Shown here one piece after another: positions 10,824-21,260 of a DNA stretch of 64,000 bases (its first letter is position 1; each line of letters starts with the position of its first letter). Under the pieces are notes generated by a model. It was not told where the DNA came from. It did no database searches and was given only the letters and a program-made list of their open reading frames with translations. A program made the position numbers and the translations under genes. Source of the DNA: Gaeumannomyces sp. JS-464 (taxonomy: Eukaryota; Ascomycota; Sordariomycetes; Magnaporthales; Magnaporthaceae); the NCBI GenBank assembly GCA_002197995.1, contig NGZR01000008.1, positions 930,001 to 994,000 of the forward strand, given 5' to 3'.

Positions 10824-12048
10824 ATGTCATCATCGAAACCTTATGCTCCCCCCCAGGCGCCCACTCATGACGACAACTTAGTTTCCCCGTCGTCAAAGAC
10901 GGACTCTCTTCATTACATCATCCGCACCAATCGCCATCCTCTTTTTTGTCGGCCTTTATTATGGTCAGATAAGCATATCCAAGTATTGGGCGTGGAATTT
11001 ACGGAGCTGCAGTCTCTGCAATCCTCGTTACCTGGGGTCGACACACCCTCTTATTCGTCGCCGCCGCCGTCGCCCACAGCTCAAATGCTGCTTGGCCAAC
11101 TGAACGCACTCGTGGCGAATCCTGCCGACACTTCCGCCCTAAAAAAAATTATTTCCTGTTTTTTCTCCAGAGTGCCTTGCACACCGAACACATCGGTTCA
11201 TCCCACGTTATCTTACGACAGCAAATCCTACAACACGGGTGTCGAACTGTCCATCGTCTGGAACCTCCAGCTTCCCAACCAAGACCAAGACCCGTGCCTC
11301 TGCTCGCTTACGTAAACCGCGACCGCCTATCTCGTGAAGCTTGTTTCCGAGTCCCTCCCCACCCAAACCCTCTCCACACAAACGCGCCTGTTGCTAGCCT
11401 GCAACGGTTGAGAGCCCGGGCTTGTGTCCCGAGCAATCCGGATCGCGACCCTTCCTTAGTTGCGATACTTATCGCTATGGCGCAAAAGCGCTTTAGGGTC
11501 AAGCGCGAGCCTGTCACCCCGGTGCGACTTTTAACTTTCGACGCGGCTGCCAACGCGGCTGACCAAGCTTTCATTGTTTACACTGCCTCGGTCGAAGGGA
11601 ACCTCCTCGAGTGCTTCGACCACCCCAGGCTGCCTCTTTGTCGCACTGCTTCGCTGATGCGCGTGTCGTTCATCAGGGTTTCCGTCTGGCCGTTTTACGG
11701 CCTGAAGGAGCGTTTGGGGATGTCGCTTGGCTCCGAGATAACGGGCAGGGATGACTGGTCACTTGACGATTACGACATCTACCAACCCAAAAACAATGCT
11801 AGCACAGCAGCCCGACGGGGAGCACACACATCGGAAGCGGAGCAGCACTGCATGGCGGTCAGATAGCGCAGCCCCCTGTGACAGCCTTGCCTGGTGTTCA
11901 TCCCTGCCCCGGGCCTGTCAGCGATCTTCCGCCTCGCGAGGCAGGCTTGGGAGGTGTTCAGACCAACGAGCGTGCGATTGGTGATTTTAAACGGCGACGC
12001 ACGTCATCCTCGTCCCGCTCGCGTAAACGGCAACGCGTCCAGATGTAG
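10824..12048 (+). pseudogene. Uncharacterised fungal protein family, frame-broken
   Basis: The reading starts at ATG 10824 (MSSSKPYAPP) and passes through three frames: 10824-about 11295, then to about 11790, then to TAG at 12046-12048. The middle part carries SNPDRDPSLVAILIAMAQKR, VYTASVEGNLL and VWPFYGLKERLGMSLGSEI. I recall these as landmarks of a family of uncharacterised proteins in filamentous ascomycetes. The last part ends in a basic KRRRTSSSSRSRKRQR tail that looks like a nuclear localisation signal. No splice sites explain the frame changes, so this is a decayed gene or has indel errors. Function unknown. Confidence 0.55.
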
Positions 12049-12299
12049 CTTAGACCTTGCTCGCTTCCAATGGATCCCACGTTAGCTTGTCGTGACATGG
12101 TTCTAATGCGCGGCCACGAGCTTAACCCATTCCACCCGCATGGGAGGCCACCAAGCACGACCCAGGGCAGATCTCAGGGCTTTCCTGGCGGCGAGCCTAT
12201 AGGGAAATGCCGGCAAACGCGAGATACGATCGAGATGGCTACCAGTCCGCGGGCTCACTGCTCCGCCCATTCACGGTTTTCGGCAAGTCCACGTACGTC

Positions 12300-13405
12300 G
12301 AGCTGATAATGTTGATGAAGAGCATCAAGGGCCTGGAAGGCGCTGGATTTGATGCCTGGTTGAGGTGGGAGATGAACATGAACGCGAAAGAGATCTTGGA
12401 CAGGGCGGTGTTGCTAATCTAGCACATGTCGTTGTTCTTGGTCTCCGGCAAATGCTTAGCGTTATCGGGTCGCCCTGGTCGTCGTTGAGCATCGCTGTGG
12501 TCGTCGTGGACACGCACATCTTGACCGCCGAGTATCTCACCGAGACCCTCGTCGGGAGCGGCTTCGGGTCCGGGCAGTCGCAGTGGATCGTGAGGACCGA
12601 CCAGGACGAGCACACCGAGACGTTGACAAGGTCGGCGCTCCACAGGCACTCGCGCACCTCGGGAGCCTCTGCATCATCACCGAGAGCAGCTCCGTTTCCG
12701 AGACCCTGGGCGTGCCCCCCTTGTCTCCTCGGAGTAGACAGCCTTAGCCTGGTGGTGCTGCTTGAGGCTGGGCTTGTGCCTGAGGTGTCCTTGAACGAGA
12801 GTCTCTTCCAAGTCTCTTCCCGTCCACCATCACGTAGGCCTCCGGGATCTTCAGCTTGTGTCGTTTGGCCTTCTTGTTGATCCCAACCTGAACGACATAA
12901 TGCCGTCGTACATGTCGGTGTACACGCTCATCTCCCTCACCTGGCCCCGACCCCGCGGTTGAGGTTCTTGGTGGAGACGGCGATGTTGGGCCTGAACTTC
13001 TCGCCTGTCGTCGTGTCCTCCAGCTCTGGCATGTCCTTGTACGGCATCAAGCACCCGACCGTGAACTTGAGGCGGTGCCACGTCGCGAGCTTGTCCCCAC
13101 CTCGAGTTTGGTCTTGCCCACGAACACGTACGCGTTCATCCCGCCGTGCTTGTTCACGCGTTTTCAGGATGAGGCCGGGCATTGTGGGCCTCCAACACTC
13201 CTGCTCGAAGATGACATCGCCGGGCTCGACATTTCAGGTCGATGAAGCCCTGCCAAGAACCACCGGCGCTCGCGAACTCCTCGCTGACCACGCAGGCGTC
13301 CTCGGTGTTCTGCTGCATGTTGACGAACGCCACCATGTTCCTCCCCGTGACCACGACCTTTCCGTCCTCGCTGGACTTCGACACCAGGAATTGACTAGTC
13401 CACAA
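12300..13405 (-). pseudogene. RNA polymerase second-largest-subunit-like fragment
   Basis: Minus-strand frames give the conserved back half of an Rpb2/RpoB-type subunit. In order these are GRNMVAFVNMQQNTEDACVV (equivalent to the YNQEDS/YNxED motif), GGMNAYVFVGKTKLEVG, GDKLATWHxLKFTVG (equivalent to GDKFASRHGQKG), DMPELED, FRPNIAVSTKNLNRG and GQVREM. Then come a VSETELLSVMM region like domain 7 and a LSKISFAFMFI segment like the last helix. Four or more one-base shifts separate the blocks; one coincides with a G6 run near 12725. The first half of the subunit is missing: similarity stops at 13405. The sequence differs strongly from a normal nuclear Rpb2 (WH for RH, KF for KG), so it is not a simple copy of RPB2. 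Cytoplasmic linear plasmids and large DNA viruses encode divergent subunits of this type. The source here is not determined. Confidence 0.6.
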
Positions 13406-13437
13406 GCAAAAGAGCGGATCAGGCGCTACGCAGAATT

Positions 13438-14052
13438 ATGGGAAGAACGGTGCTCTTCCCCTGTCTTGCCAACTTTGGCAACAGGCAAACCCAACCCGAC
13501 GATGCTACGCCTGAGGGATCTAAGTATTTGGAACTTGGGTGGGATTTCGAGGACCAAGAAGAAATTTCCAAAATAGTGGGTGCTTTACTGGCAGCATGCT
13601 TCCAAAAGTTGTACGACAACGTGCCTGGGGGCATGTATGACAAACACGGGAAAATAAAACAACTACCACCAGAACTTTCCGACAAAGTCAAAGCCGGCCT
13701 TTACAAATCCCGACGGAAGACGCATGGAGGACCAGGGTGAAACGATGGCGCAAGGTTAGTAAAACTAGGCGTGGACTATGTGCCACCCTTGTCTTATGCC
13801 GGTTCACAGGAGAGTTCCAATGCTACCCTGGGACATCTTGAGAGACTGTCGGATGAGGAAATAGCAGAACTGCACAAGAAGCTCCACAGCGACCCAGACG
13901 CCGAAGCCTTTGCGACCATGGGCAGAGAATTTCGAGTCATGATTCTAGAAACTCTTTCTCGATCGGAAGAGCCAGAAACGACGCACGCAGCATCCAGCAC
14001 TACTAGCGCCCGTCGGGTGCGTGTCCTTCACAACTTAGACTTCCAAACATGA
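13438..14052 (+). pseudogene. Hypothetical protein with an in-frame stop
   Basis: A single frame from ATG 13438 to TGA 14050 is interrupted only by TGA at 13738-13740. Around the stop the frame reads KTHGGPG*NDGARLVKLG, so a TGG-to-TGA change would explain it. The product would be about 204 aa, charged and helical (FEDQEEISKIVGALLA; SDEEIAELHKKL). No domain recognised. The frame may begin earlier, near 13390 (SPQAKERIRRYAELW), after another shift. Confidence 0.4.
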
Positions 14053-15007
14053 CTGCCATCGTCGACCACACCCCTAGGACAGGATGACGGAACAGGACAA
14101 ATTGGGGCTGGCGGTCGCAACACCGCGCGAGCCCAAGTATAAAAAGGGGCGCTTTCCCCTTTCCAAGGAGCAGGATTTCTCCTTTCTCTTCATCCTGTCT
14201 TTACTCCAGTTAGGCACTTAGGCAGTTGAGTCGGAGTTCAATTAGAAGACAGCCATTCATTTGGACAGACAGCTTGGACCTGGTTATCTGTGATCGCGCT
14301 TGATATACGAGACAAGACCAACGACGAACCTTTGCGGTACGGTCGCTTACCAGAGGAGCACACGTAGCAAAGCGGAGTCGGCGTGCGGCTCGTGATAGCA
14401 AGGTCGGGAAAGCCGGGAACAGGCCACGACCACGACGAGCACGAAGCTTAACTGAGACTGACGGACAAGCCAGAGCACTGGACCGACGTGAAGGGACCAG
14501 GCTCCTCGTAGTCCTGGGACACCACACGCATGGGTTGCTGCAGCGTGGCGACGGAGGCCTAGACCGCGCGACTCGGGGGAGCTATTCCAACGGCGGTCGC
14601 ATAAAGCCCCTTCGCAGGACGGCAGACAGACGCTGGGCTAACCAACGGAATCAGCCGAGACACGGACTCGCCGAGAAAGAAACTAACTGACGCCGGAAGA
14701 CGGTACCTTGGCGCCACCTCGCTACAGCATCACCGCTTTTCGGCTGTCTGCCGCCCCAGCAAGACGAGGTGCAGCAGTGTGATTCGCCCTAAGGTTTGCG
14801 CCCTCTCAAGATTCTCGTTTGGCTATCAGCAACTGCAGCCCAGCTGGCACGCCATGACCGATCAGAGGCGGCCGACGACCCCTGCCCTTCTGGTCTCCGC
14901 CAAGATTTGCCCGGGCGACTCGACGGCGCGCCCGGCAGGTCTCGCCTTCGCCAAAGCGAGCAGCGTTCCACGATCTGTCTCGGGCTTGTCCAAGTGGCGC
15001 GCCGCAA
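14053..15007. other. Intergenic with TATA box
   Basis: A good TATA box (tataaaaa) at 14138-14145 is followed by pyrimidine-rich sequence. This suggests an LTR promoter or an upstream promoter. No coding region found. The SET-domain gene starts at its right edge. Confidence 0.35.
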
Positions 15008-18000
15008 ATGGACGCTTCCGGTTTTGGCGGTAAAAAGATCGCGGGTCCGTCCCCAAGCGCGATGGTTATGGAAGGACGCCTCCGAGGGCCCCGTCGCTGC
15101 CCTCCGGCGTGCTCAACAGCGGAGATGGCGGTGCCATGAACCCGATCGGGGCCAAAGAGGCCACTCGCCCCGCCTACGTCAGGTCGGCAACTGCCGCCAG
15201 CGATGCCAGGCACGGTGGCGCAGCTTCTCAATCCCCTGCATCCAACCCTATAGGCAACCCGGGTAGTATGCCGCCCGGCAGCGCTGCCCCCAAAGGGCTC
15301 AAACCTATCACGGCCGGAACCCTGACCCCAACCGGCATCGCCCCCATGCCGCTGTCCGAGGAAGGCATTGCGGATAAGCTGAGCGATATGATCCTCCGCG
15401 TCCTCAAGGACCACGCCAGGCTGGTGACCTACTGCATCGAAAACACCTTTCTTGGCCTGCGTGAGACCCAGCGTCATGTCTCTGCGACGGACCATTTCCT
15501 GAACATGAGGGCGACCAAGGTCGACCCCGGCACCAAGGACCACTTCAGCATGAGGGTTAAGCTGAAGCAGCACGGCCGAGAGCACGGCAAGGGCAAGGCT
15601 GACAACCGTCTGTATCGGTACCGCGTCATTTGCATCAAAACTGACAAGGAAGCCGTCCCGCCCTACCGCTTCCATCACATAAACATCCGCAAAAATATCC
15701 TAACGCCAAATGCGATGCTTAAGTTTATCCCCCACCTCCGGGACATGGAGGCGTCCGAGGAGAAGATATACCAGCTCTGGGTCCACGAGCTGCAGGAAAT
15801 GGACAAGAAGTCGGGCTTTAATACGCTTAAACAGCACGATAGGGTCAATAAGCTGAAGCGGGACGAGCTGGCCGCCACCATCTTTCTCTATTTGGACGAA
15901 TGGCTGGAAGAACTGGGCATCGGCTGCACAAGGGAAATGCTCACCGCGTACCTGACTAGCCAGGAACTGAACCTGGCTGATGGCCCCGACCCTTCGCCAA
16001 GACATGATGGGTCCACCCCATCCGTGTTCACCAAGGGCTTCAACAAGGCTTTTAAAGGTGAGTTATCGCTTAGGGATGTTCTTACGCTGGACGAGTCCTG
16101 GGAGCCCTCACTCGAAAAAGCGCGCGCCGACGGTGAGCTTTCGCTCCACGGCGGCTCACAGATGCAACTACAGCGGCAACAGGAGTCGCTGCTTAAAACG
16201 GTTGAGGACTGGCTTACAAGCTACACATCCCTGGGCTGCCTCATCTGCTTCAACCATTCCTGCGAGCACGGCGAGTACCTGTACGGTAATTACCAACGGG
16301 CCTATTCAATCGACCAGCTGGGAGGCATGGATGTTATGCTCAAAAAGCGGCGCGTGGAGGCGAAGCGGAGGCAGCTGCACCAACACGCCTCACCGCGGAC
16401 CGAAAGGCCCAGCCTGGCCTCCCAGCGCTGCGGGAATTCGTGCTACATGGTTTACAACACTGGCAACGCGCTCCACGAGACCCGAGAGTGGAACGACAGC
16501 AAGCGGATGCTGCTCAAAACCATGTTTCTGGTCTTCGGCGAAAATGGGAATGTCAGGCCGCAATGCTTGACGGCGGTGCTGCTGGGCAGGCTCTGCTTCG
16601 AAACCCACAAGGAAATGCGACGGCTGGGCCTCAAAATGCCCGCCGAGCTCGAGCTGCCCGACAAGCTGGAGCCGCCCAAGCCGGTCAAGCCCCTGAGCTG
16701 GTATGACCGGAACCGTAAGGTGCTGCAGGGGGACTGGAAAGACCACCCCCAAGGCGTTCGAGGCGCTCCGGTTCGAGTCGCACGACCCCTGCACGCACGA
16801 AGGCCACTGCACCGTCGCCAACGGCTGCCCTTGCGCCAAGTCAGGCGCGCTGTGCGAACGGTTCTGCCGCTGCGACGCCGTGACGTGTGCGCTCAAGTTC
16901 ACGGGGTGCGCCTGCCATGGTTCCGGCAAGACTTGCTTGGAGAATCATCGGCAGGGTGCCAAGCCGTGCATTTGCATCCTGCTCAACCGCGAATGCGACC
17001 CGGTCCTTTGCACGGGGTGCGGGGCCAAGGAGCGTGCGGACCCTGAGAACAAGTTCAACGATGCACTGCACGCCACCGGCTGCCAGAACTGTTCGCTCCA
17101 GCGGGGCGTGTCCAAGGCCGTCTGCCTAGGCGAGTCGCAGCTCGATGGCTGCGGATACGGCCTGTTCACTGCCGTGGACATATCCGAGGGCGAGTTCATC
17201 CTCGAGTACGTGGGTGAGCTCATCGAGCACGACGAGGGCGTGCGTCGCGAAGCCCGCCGCGGAAACGTGTTCGACGAGTCGGAAAATATCTCATACCTTT
17301 TCACCCTTCTCGAGGATGACGGCATCTGGGTCGACGCGGCCGTGTACGGCAACCTGAGCCGGTACATGAACCACGCCGACCAGGGCAAAAAGAGCTGCAA
17401 CGTTGTGCCCAAGATCGTTTATGTCAACGGCGAATTCCGCATCCGGTTCACGGCGCTGCGCGACATCAAGGCCGGCGAGGAGCTCTTCTTCAACTACGGC
17501 GAAAATTTCCCGAACCTGACCAAGAAACGACTCGAAGACAAGGTCGAAGACACTAATGGTGGCGATGCTTTTGAAATGGGCGACGATGGTGATGAGGATG
17601 AGTTCGTGGCGGCGCCGTCGAGGGCCGTCAAGAAGGCCCGGTCAGGTAAGAAGCCCGGGCCGAAGACGGGCCAGGGCAAGCGCGGCGGCGCGCGGCTCGG
17701 TGCAGGCAGGAAACCCAACTGCGCAAAAAATCCCAATGGGGCCCCGGCGGTGGCAGCGGCCACAAAGCAGAGGAAGAAGCCGGGACCCAAGCCCGCGAGG
17801 GAGCCCGCAAGGAGGTGCCGCTTTCCAAACCTTGTCAGGCCTGGGGGCCGCGAGCCAGGATGACGACTTGGACCGCGGCTGTAGGTATTCGACTAGTTTC
17901 GGGTGCGAGGAGGACGTTGGTATCGCGGACGACGAACCCTACGACTACGCGGACCAGGGGCAGAACGGAACGATCTCGGAGTCCGGGGCCAGCGGCGGGA

Positions 18001-18344
18001 TGATGAAGCGAAACAAGCGCGATCGCGAGGAGAATAAGGACTACACGGATAGCGGCGACTCGAACAGCGTCAGTAACAATCGTGGAAGGACCCGCGGCGC
18101 CGCCAAAAAGTTCCGCGGCAGGGCTGGTGCCGCCACCCAGTCGGCAGCGACAGCGGCGGCGAAGACGCAGAAGGTTTACAGCGCTGCCACTTTCGTTTTG
18201 AACCGTGATACGGACGGCGACAGCAACGACTCCGACGACAGGCCGCTGGCGGCGCCATCCGACGCTGGGGGTGCCGAGGCGGGCTGGCGAGAGCTCGGTC
18301 GCCATTGCCGCGGTGAGATTGACGACAGCGTCGAGGGAAGTTGA
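15008..18344 (+). CDS. KMT6: KMT6/EZH2-type H3K27 methyltransferase (frame-broken)
   Basis: This is a Polycomb-type (PRC2) SET enzyme predicted to methylate histone H3 Lys27. The long central frame (15136-about 16745) ends SWYDRNRKVLQGDWKDH, the usual lead-in. The next frame carries the CXC (pre-SET) domain with clustered Cys (CTVANGCPC, CERFCRC, GCACHGSGKTC, CDPVLCTGCG) and then the SET domain: GYGLFTA, EYVGEL, NLSRYMNHA and ELFFNYGE. The SAM-binding NH and the catalytic-pocket Tyr are kept. A basic AT-hook-like KKPGPK tail follows, then an acidic/Ser-rich end. Breaks: one C missing in a C4 run near 15046, one C extra in a C5 run near 16745, and shifts near 17815 and a G5 run near 17850. No stops or lost catalytic residues accompany them. 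Proposed start is ATG 15008 (MDASGFGGKK). Confidence 0.85.
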
Positions 18345-19828
18345 GAAGGGGCGTCGAGGGAGGCGTCGTCGGAAAAGGTGCGTGTCGAAGGTGTGTTGTC
18401 GAAAGAGGCGCGTTGTTGCGGGAGGCGTATTGTGGGATGGAGCTAGGTTGAAAAGGGACGTCGAGCGAGGCGTCTTCGGAAGAGGTGCGTTGTTGCGGGA
18501 GGTGTTGTTTCCCACCCAGTCGTCATGTAACTGTAGTCGGGCTGGGCTCGGTACATGAAGCGGGAGACGATAATGTCAAACCCAGAGCCCAGGTGCACGC
18601 TCGACGTGGGACGCAACGGCGTCGTCGCCGCCCCCGCCCGGCGGCGACGGCGGCTGTGAAGGCGCAGCGGCAGAAGCTGCTGCTGCTGTGCTCTCGTGCT
18701 CAGGGCCGGTGCTGTTGCTGCCGTCCGCTGCATCGCCGCCGCCGTCATTTTGGGCAGCAGCAGCAGCAGTGGCAGCAGCAACGGCCTTCTTTTTCCGCCC
18801 CAACGGGTCCGTCCTTGCGCCTCGTCGTCGTCGTCGTCGCTGTCGTGCTCGCCTTGTAGCCTTCGCTTCTTGCTGTTGCCCGCGGCTTGTTGGGGTCACG
18901 AGCGCGGGCCGAGCAGGCGCGCGCGCAGCTTGTCGTCGTCGGCGGCGGCGGCAGGCACGTGGCCGAGCCCCGCGTTGGGGGCGCCGCCGCCGGCGCGGAA
19001 GGTGGGGATGCTCGTCGTCGTCGGTGCGCCGGGAGTTGCTATCTGTGGGTGTGCCGGGGTCGGTCTTAAGGGACGAAAAGGAGGCGGTGGTTCTGGCTGG
19101 GTTTCTTCTGGTCTTTTTTGTTGAGGAGCAGGGCCTTGCGCAGGCCCGGGAGGCTCGAAAAGCGGGCGAGGGAGAGGGCGATGCGGTTGTTGAGCTCGGT
19201 CGCGGCGGCGTGGGTTGGGAACTTGGGCCGGTCTTGGGCTTCGTCTGGGGGTTCGATAAAGGGCATTATGAACAGCTCGATCTCCTTAATCCCGGCGTGG
19301 TACTTGCTCGTGGGATAAGTAGTCTTAGTGGCCTGAGGGTGTTTTGAAGGTGTTAGCTTGTGTGTCGCTACGTCGTGGTGGGTTAAAAGAGGCAGGAGCA
19401 GCAGGAAGAGGGACATGCGCCATTATTGTCAGCATCATGTGCAGTGCAGGCGGGTGGGCGCGTCGTCGTCGTCTCGTGTTTGTCGAGGTTGGCAGCGCGT
19501 TAGCAATTGGTGCTGCTCGTGCCTCGTGCTAGCACAGCAACGGGCAGGACCCAGAGCCCCCCCCCCCCCCCCCCCCCCCGACCAGTCTGCGCACGTGGCA
19601 CCACCGCCTTGGTCGGTCCCGAGACACGCCGCAAAACCCGCCGCAGAGCCACCACAAAACCGCCACAGCTTGCAGCTTCTTGACAATTACCTGCCTAGCA
19701 CGACGCCCAAACAAAGGTCTGCAGTTCAACAACACAAAAGCCAGACCTATCCCATTGAGTGCCTACCGACTGCCCAACTCGCCCTCCATTGTCATCAATC
19801 GACAGCCCCCCGCCCGCCAAACCAACAG
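18345..19828. other. Low-complexity interval, possible minus-strand exon
   Basis: An imperfect duplication of about 110-bp period (gttgttgcgggaggYgt blocks) lies at 18350-18500. GC-rich trinucleotide tracts fill 18600-19010. A minus-strand frame at 19066-19416 (GIKEIELFIMPFIEPPDEAQ) has good coding character but is not recognised. A C23 homopolymer is at 19557-19579. Confidence 0.35.
19557..19579 (+). repeat. C23 homopolymer
   Basis: Twenty-three consecutive C residues. Confidence 0.95.
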
Positions 19829-20670
19829 ATGGCCACACTCGAAGCCGGAGCCATGTCGACTGCAAGGCAGGCCGCCTGGAACATTAAGCTCGTCGACCAC
19901 ACTAGCCGGGTCTTCGCCGGCGTCTATAGTCGAGACCTTCGCGTGCGGGACCTATTTGCAGAGCTTCGATTCGTATTTGATTTCTCGTCTACTCAAGATT
20001 TATCCTCTGGCCAGCCAGGCTCGGCAAATCATAGTGCTCCATCCCGGCTTTCGGACCAGGCATACATGTGGCGCACATCGTTCCCCAGCTGCAGCATCAT
20101 TTGTACCCCCGGAAGACGACGACGCGGCCGACGTCCAACAACAACAACAACAACAACAACAATCAGCTTCTGTACCCACCATCTTATGGTAGCCTGGAAC
20201 AAAACGTGGTCTGTCGATAACAGCATTATTCTTTCTGCATCAATACACGAAGCTTTCGACCAGCGCCTGCTTGCCATCCACCCGGACTCGCACAAAATCC
20301 GCGTTTTCGTGCCCTACGACCTCATCATACCGTACCACGGCCACAAAGCCGACTTCCGACAGGGCGCGCCCGACCCAGAGCACTGAGCTGGCATTGGGGT
20401 GTGTGTGTTATCGAAAATATGGGAGCGAAAACAAAGCTGTTGCGACAAAACCTGGTCCTCCTTCCTTGGGGCACAGAAACGCCGCCCTCTCGACCCCATC
20501 AAGGGACGCGGAAGACGAAAACGATGACGGCAGCGACGATGGTGATGGCATGGGCCCCCTTCAGCATCGGCGGGACCTGCCAGCCGCGGCGTCGGTGGTG
20601 GCCGGAAAAGATCGAGGCTTTCCGAGCTGCGAGGGGAAGGCGAGGAGCAAGTCGGTGCCGAGTCCGATAG
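19829..20670 (+). CDS. HNH_2-type nuclease domain protein (frame-broken)
   Basis: From ATG 19829 (MATLEAGAMSTARQ) the frame runs to about 20370. It includes NSIILSASIHEAFDQRLLAI followed by IRVFVPYDLIIPYHG, characteristic of the fungal HNH_2 domain (histidine-metal finger nucleases). After a one-base shift near 20375 it continues RALSWHWGVCVIENMGAK, the expected end of that domain, to TGA near 20670. The N-terminal half (WNIKLVDHTSRVFAGVYS, VRDLFAELR) also matches the family layout but probably crosses another shift near 19990. A CAA repeat (20136-20162) expands the middle. The first part of the HNH core is hard to see, so nuclease activity is not assured. Such proteins are common and uncharacterised in filamentous fungi. 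Confidence 0.6.
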
Positions 20671-20672
20671 GC

Positions 20673-20986
20673 CGGGTGCCGGATACGAATAACCTTGTAG
20701 CCGCCGTTGTGGTCCGCTGGCAATGCTGGCGGTGGCAGCGCCTCGCGCGCATATGGAGGGGGCATTACCGTCGCTGCAAGATTAGGTTACGACGACTTTG
20801 CGAATTTGTCGGGGCGCAATGTTTAAGTGCGGAGAATAAACCCAGGATTTGGTTGCTGGGCAGAGGAGCTCAAAAGTGGCGCAGTGCAAAGGCGCATGTT
20901 TTTTTGTCGGCACCGCGGCGCCCTACATGGCCACACGATAGCCACTCCACACCCACGCAGCAGCGTTAAGCGCCAGGCAATCGTGC
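20673..20986 (+). repeat. Dispersed repeat family A, copy 1
   Basis: About 310 bp is closely similar, in the same orientation, to 32571-32868. Shared ends are gggtgcYggatacgaat and aggcaatcgtgc. It begins directly after the HNH_2 gene. There is no clear terminal inverted repeat or coding capacity. Confidence 0.85.
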
Positions 20987-21260
20987 CGCTAGCGTAAGCG
21001 GCGCAACGACGCTGCCACTTGTCGACAAGATACCGGCTTTGGGGCTGACACTGTCCGACACAGTTGCCATAAGGTCACGCGGCACGGTTCGCGACACACC
21101 TGCTGCATTACATAAGGGCGAGGCCCACAGCCTTCATTTGAATCGAAGCGTGCCCATATTTTTGTTTTTCGCCCACTCTCTCGATCCACGCGTCGCGAAC
21201 CGACCTCGACGCAACAGCCAGTATTTGCTGCTCTATTATCTGCAAAAACTGCACGAAATC

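Noticed and set aside
16745..16745. Programmed ribosomal frameshift in the KMT6-type gene
   Set aside because: The site is a simple C5 run without a known slippery motif, and similar breaks occur in unrelated genes.
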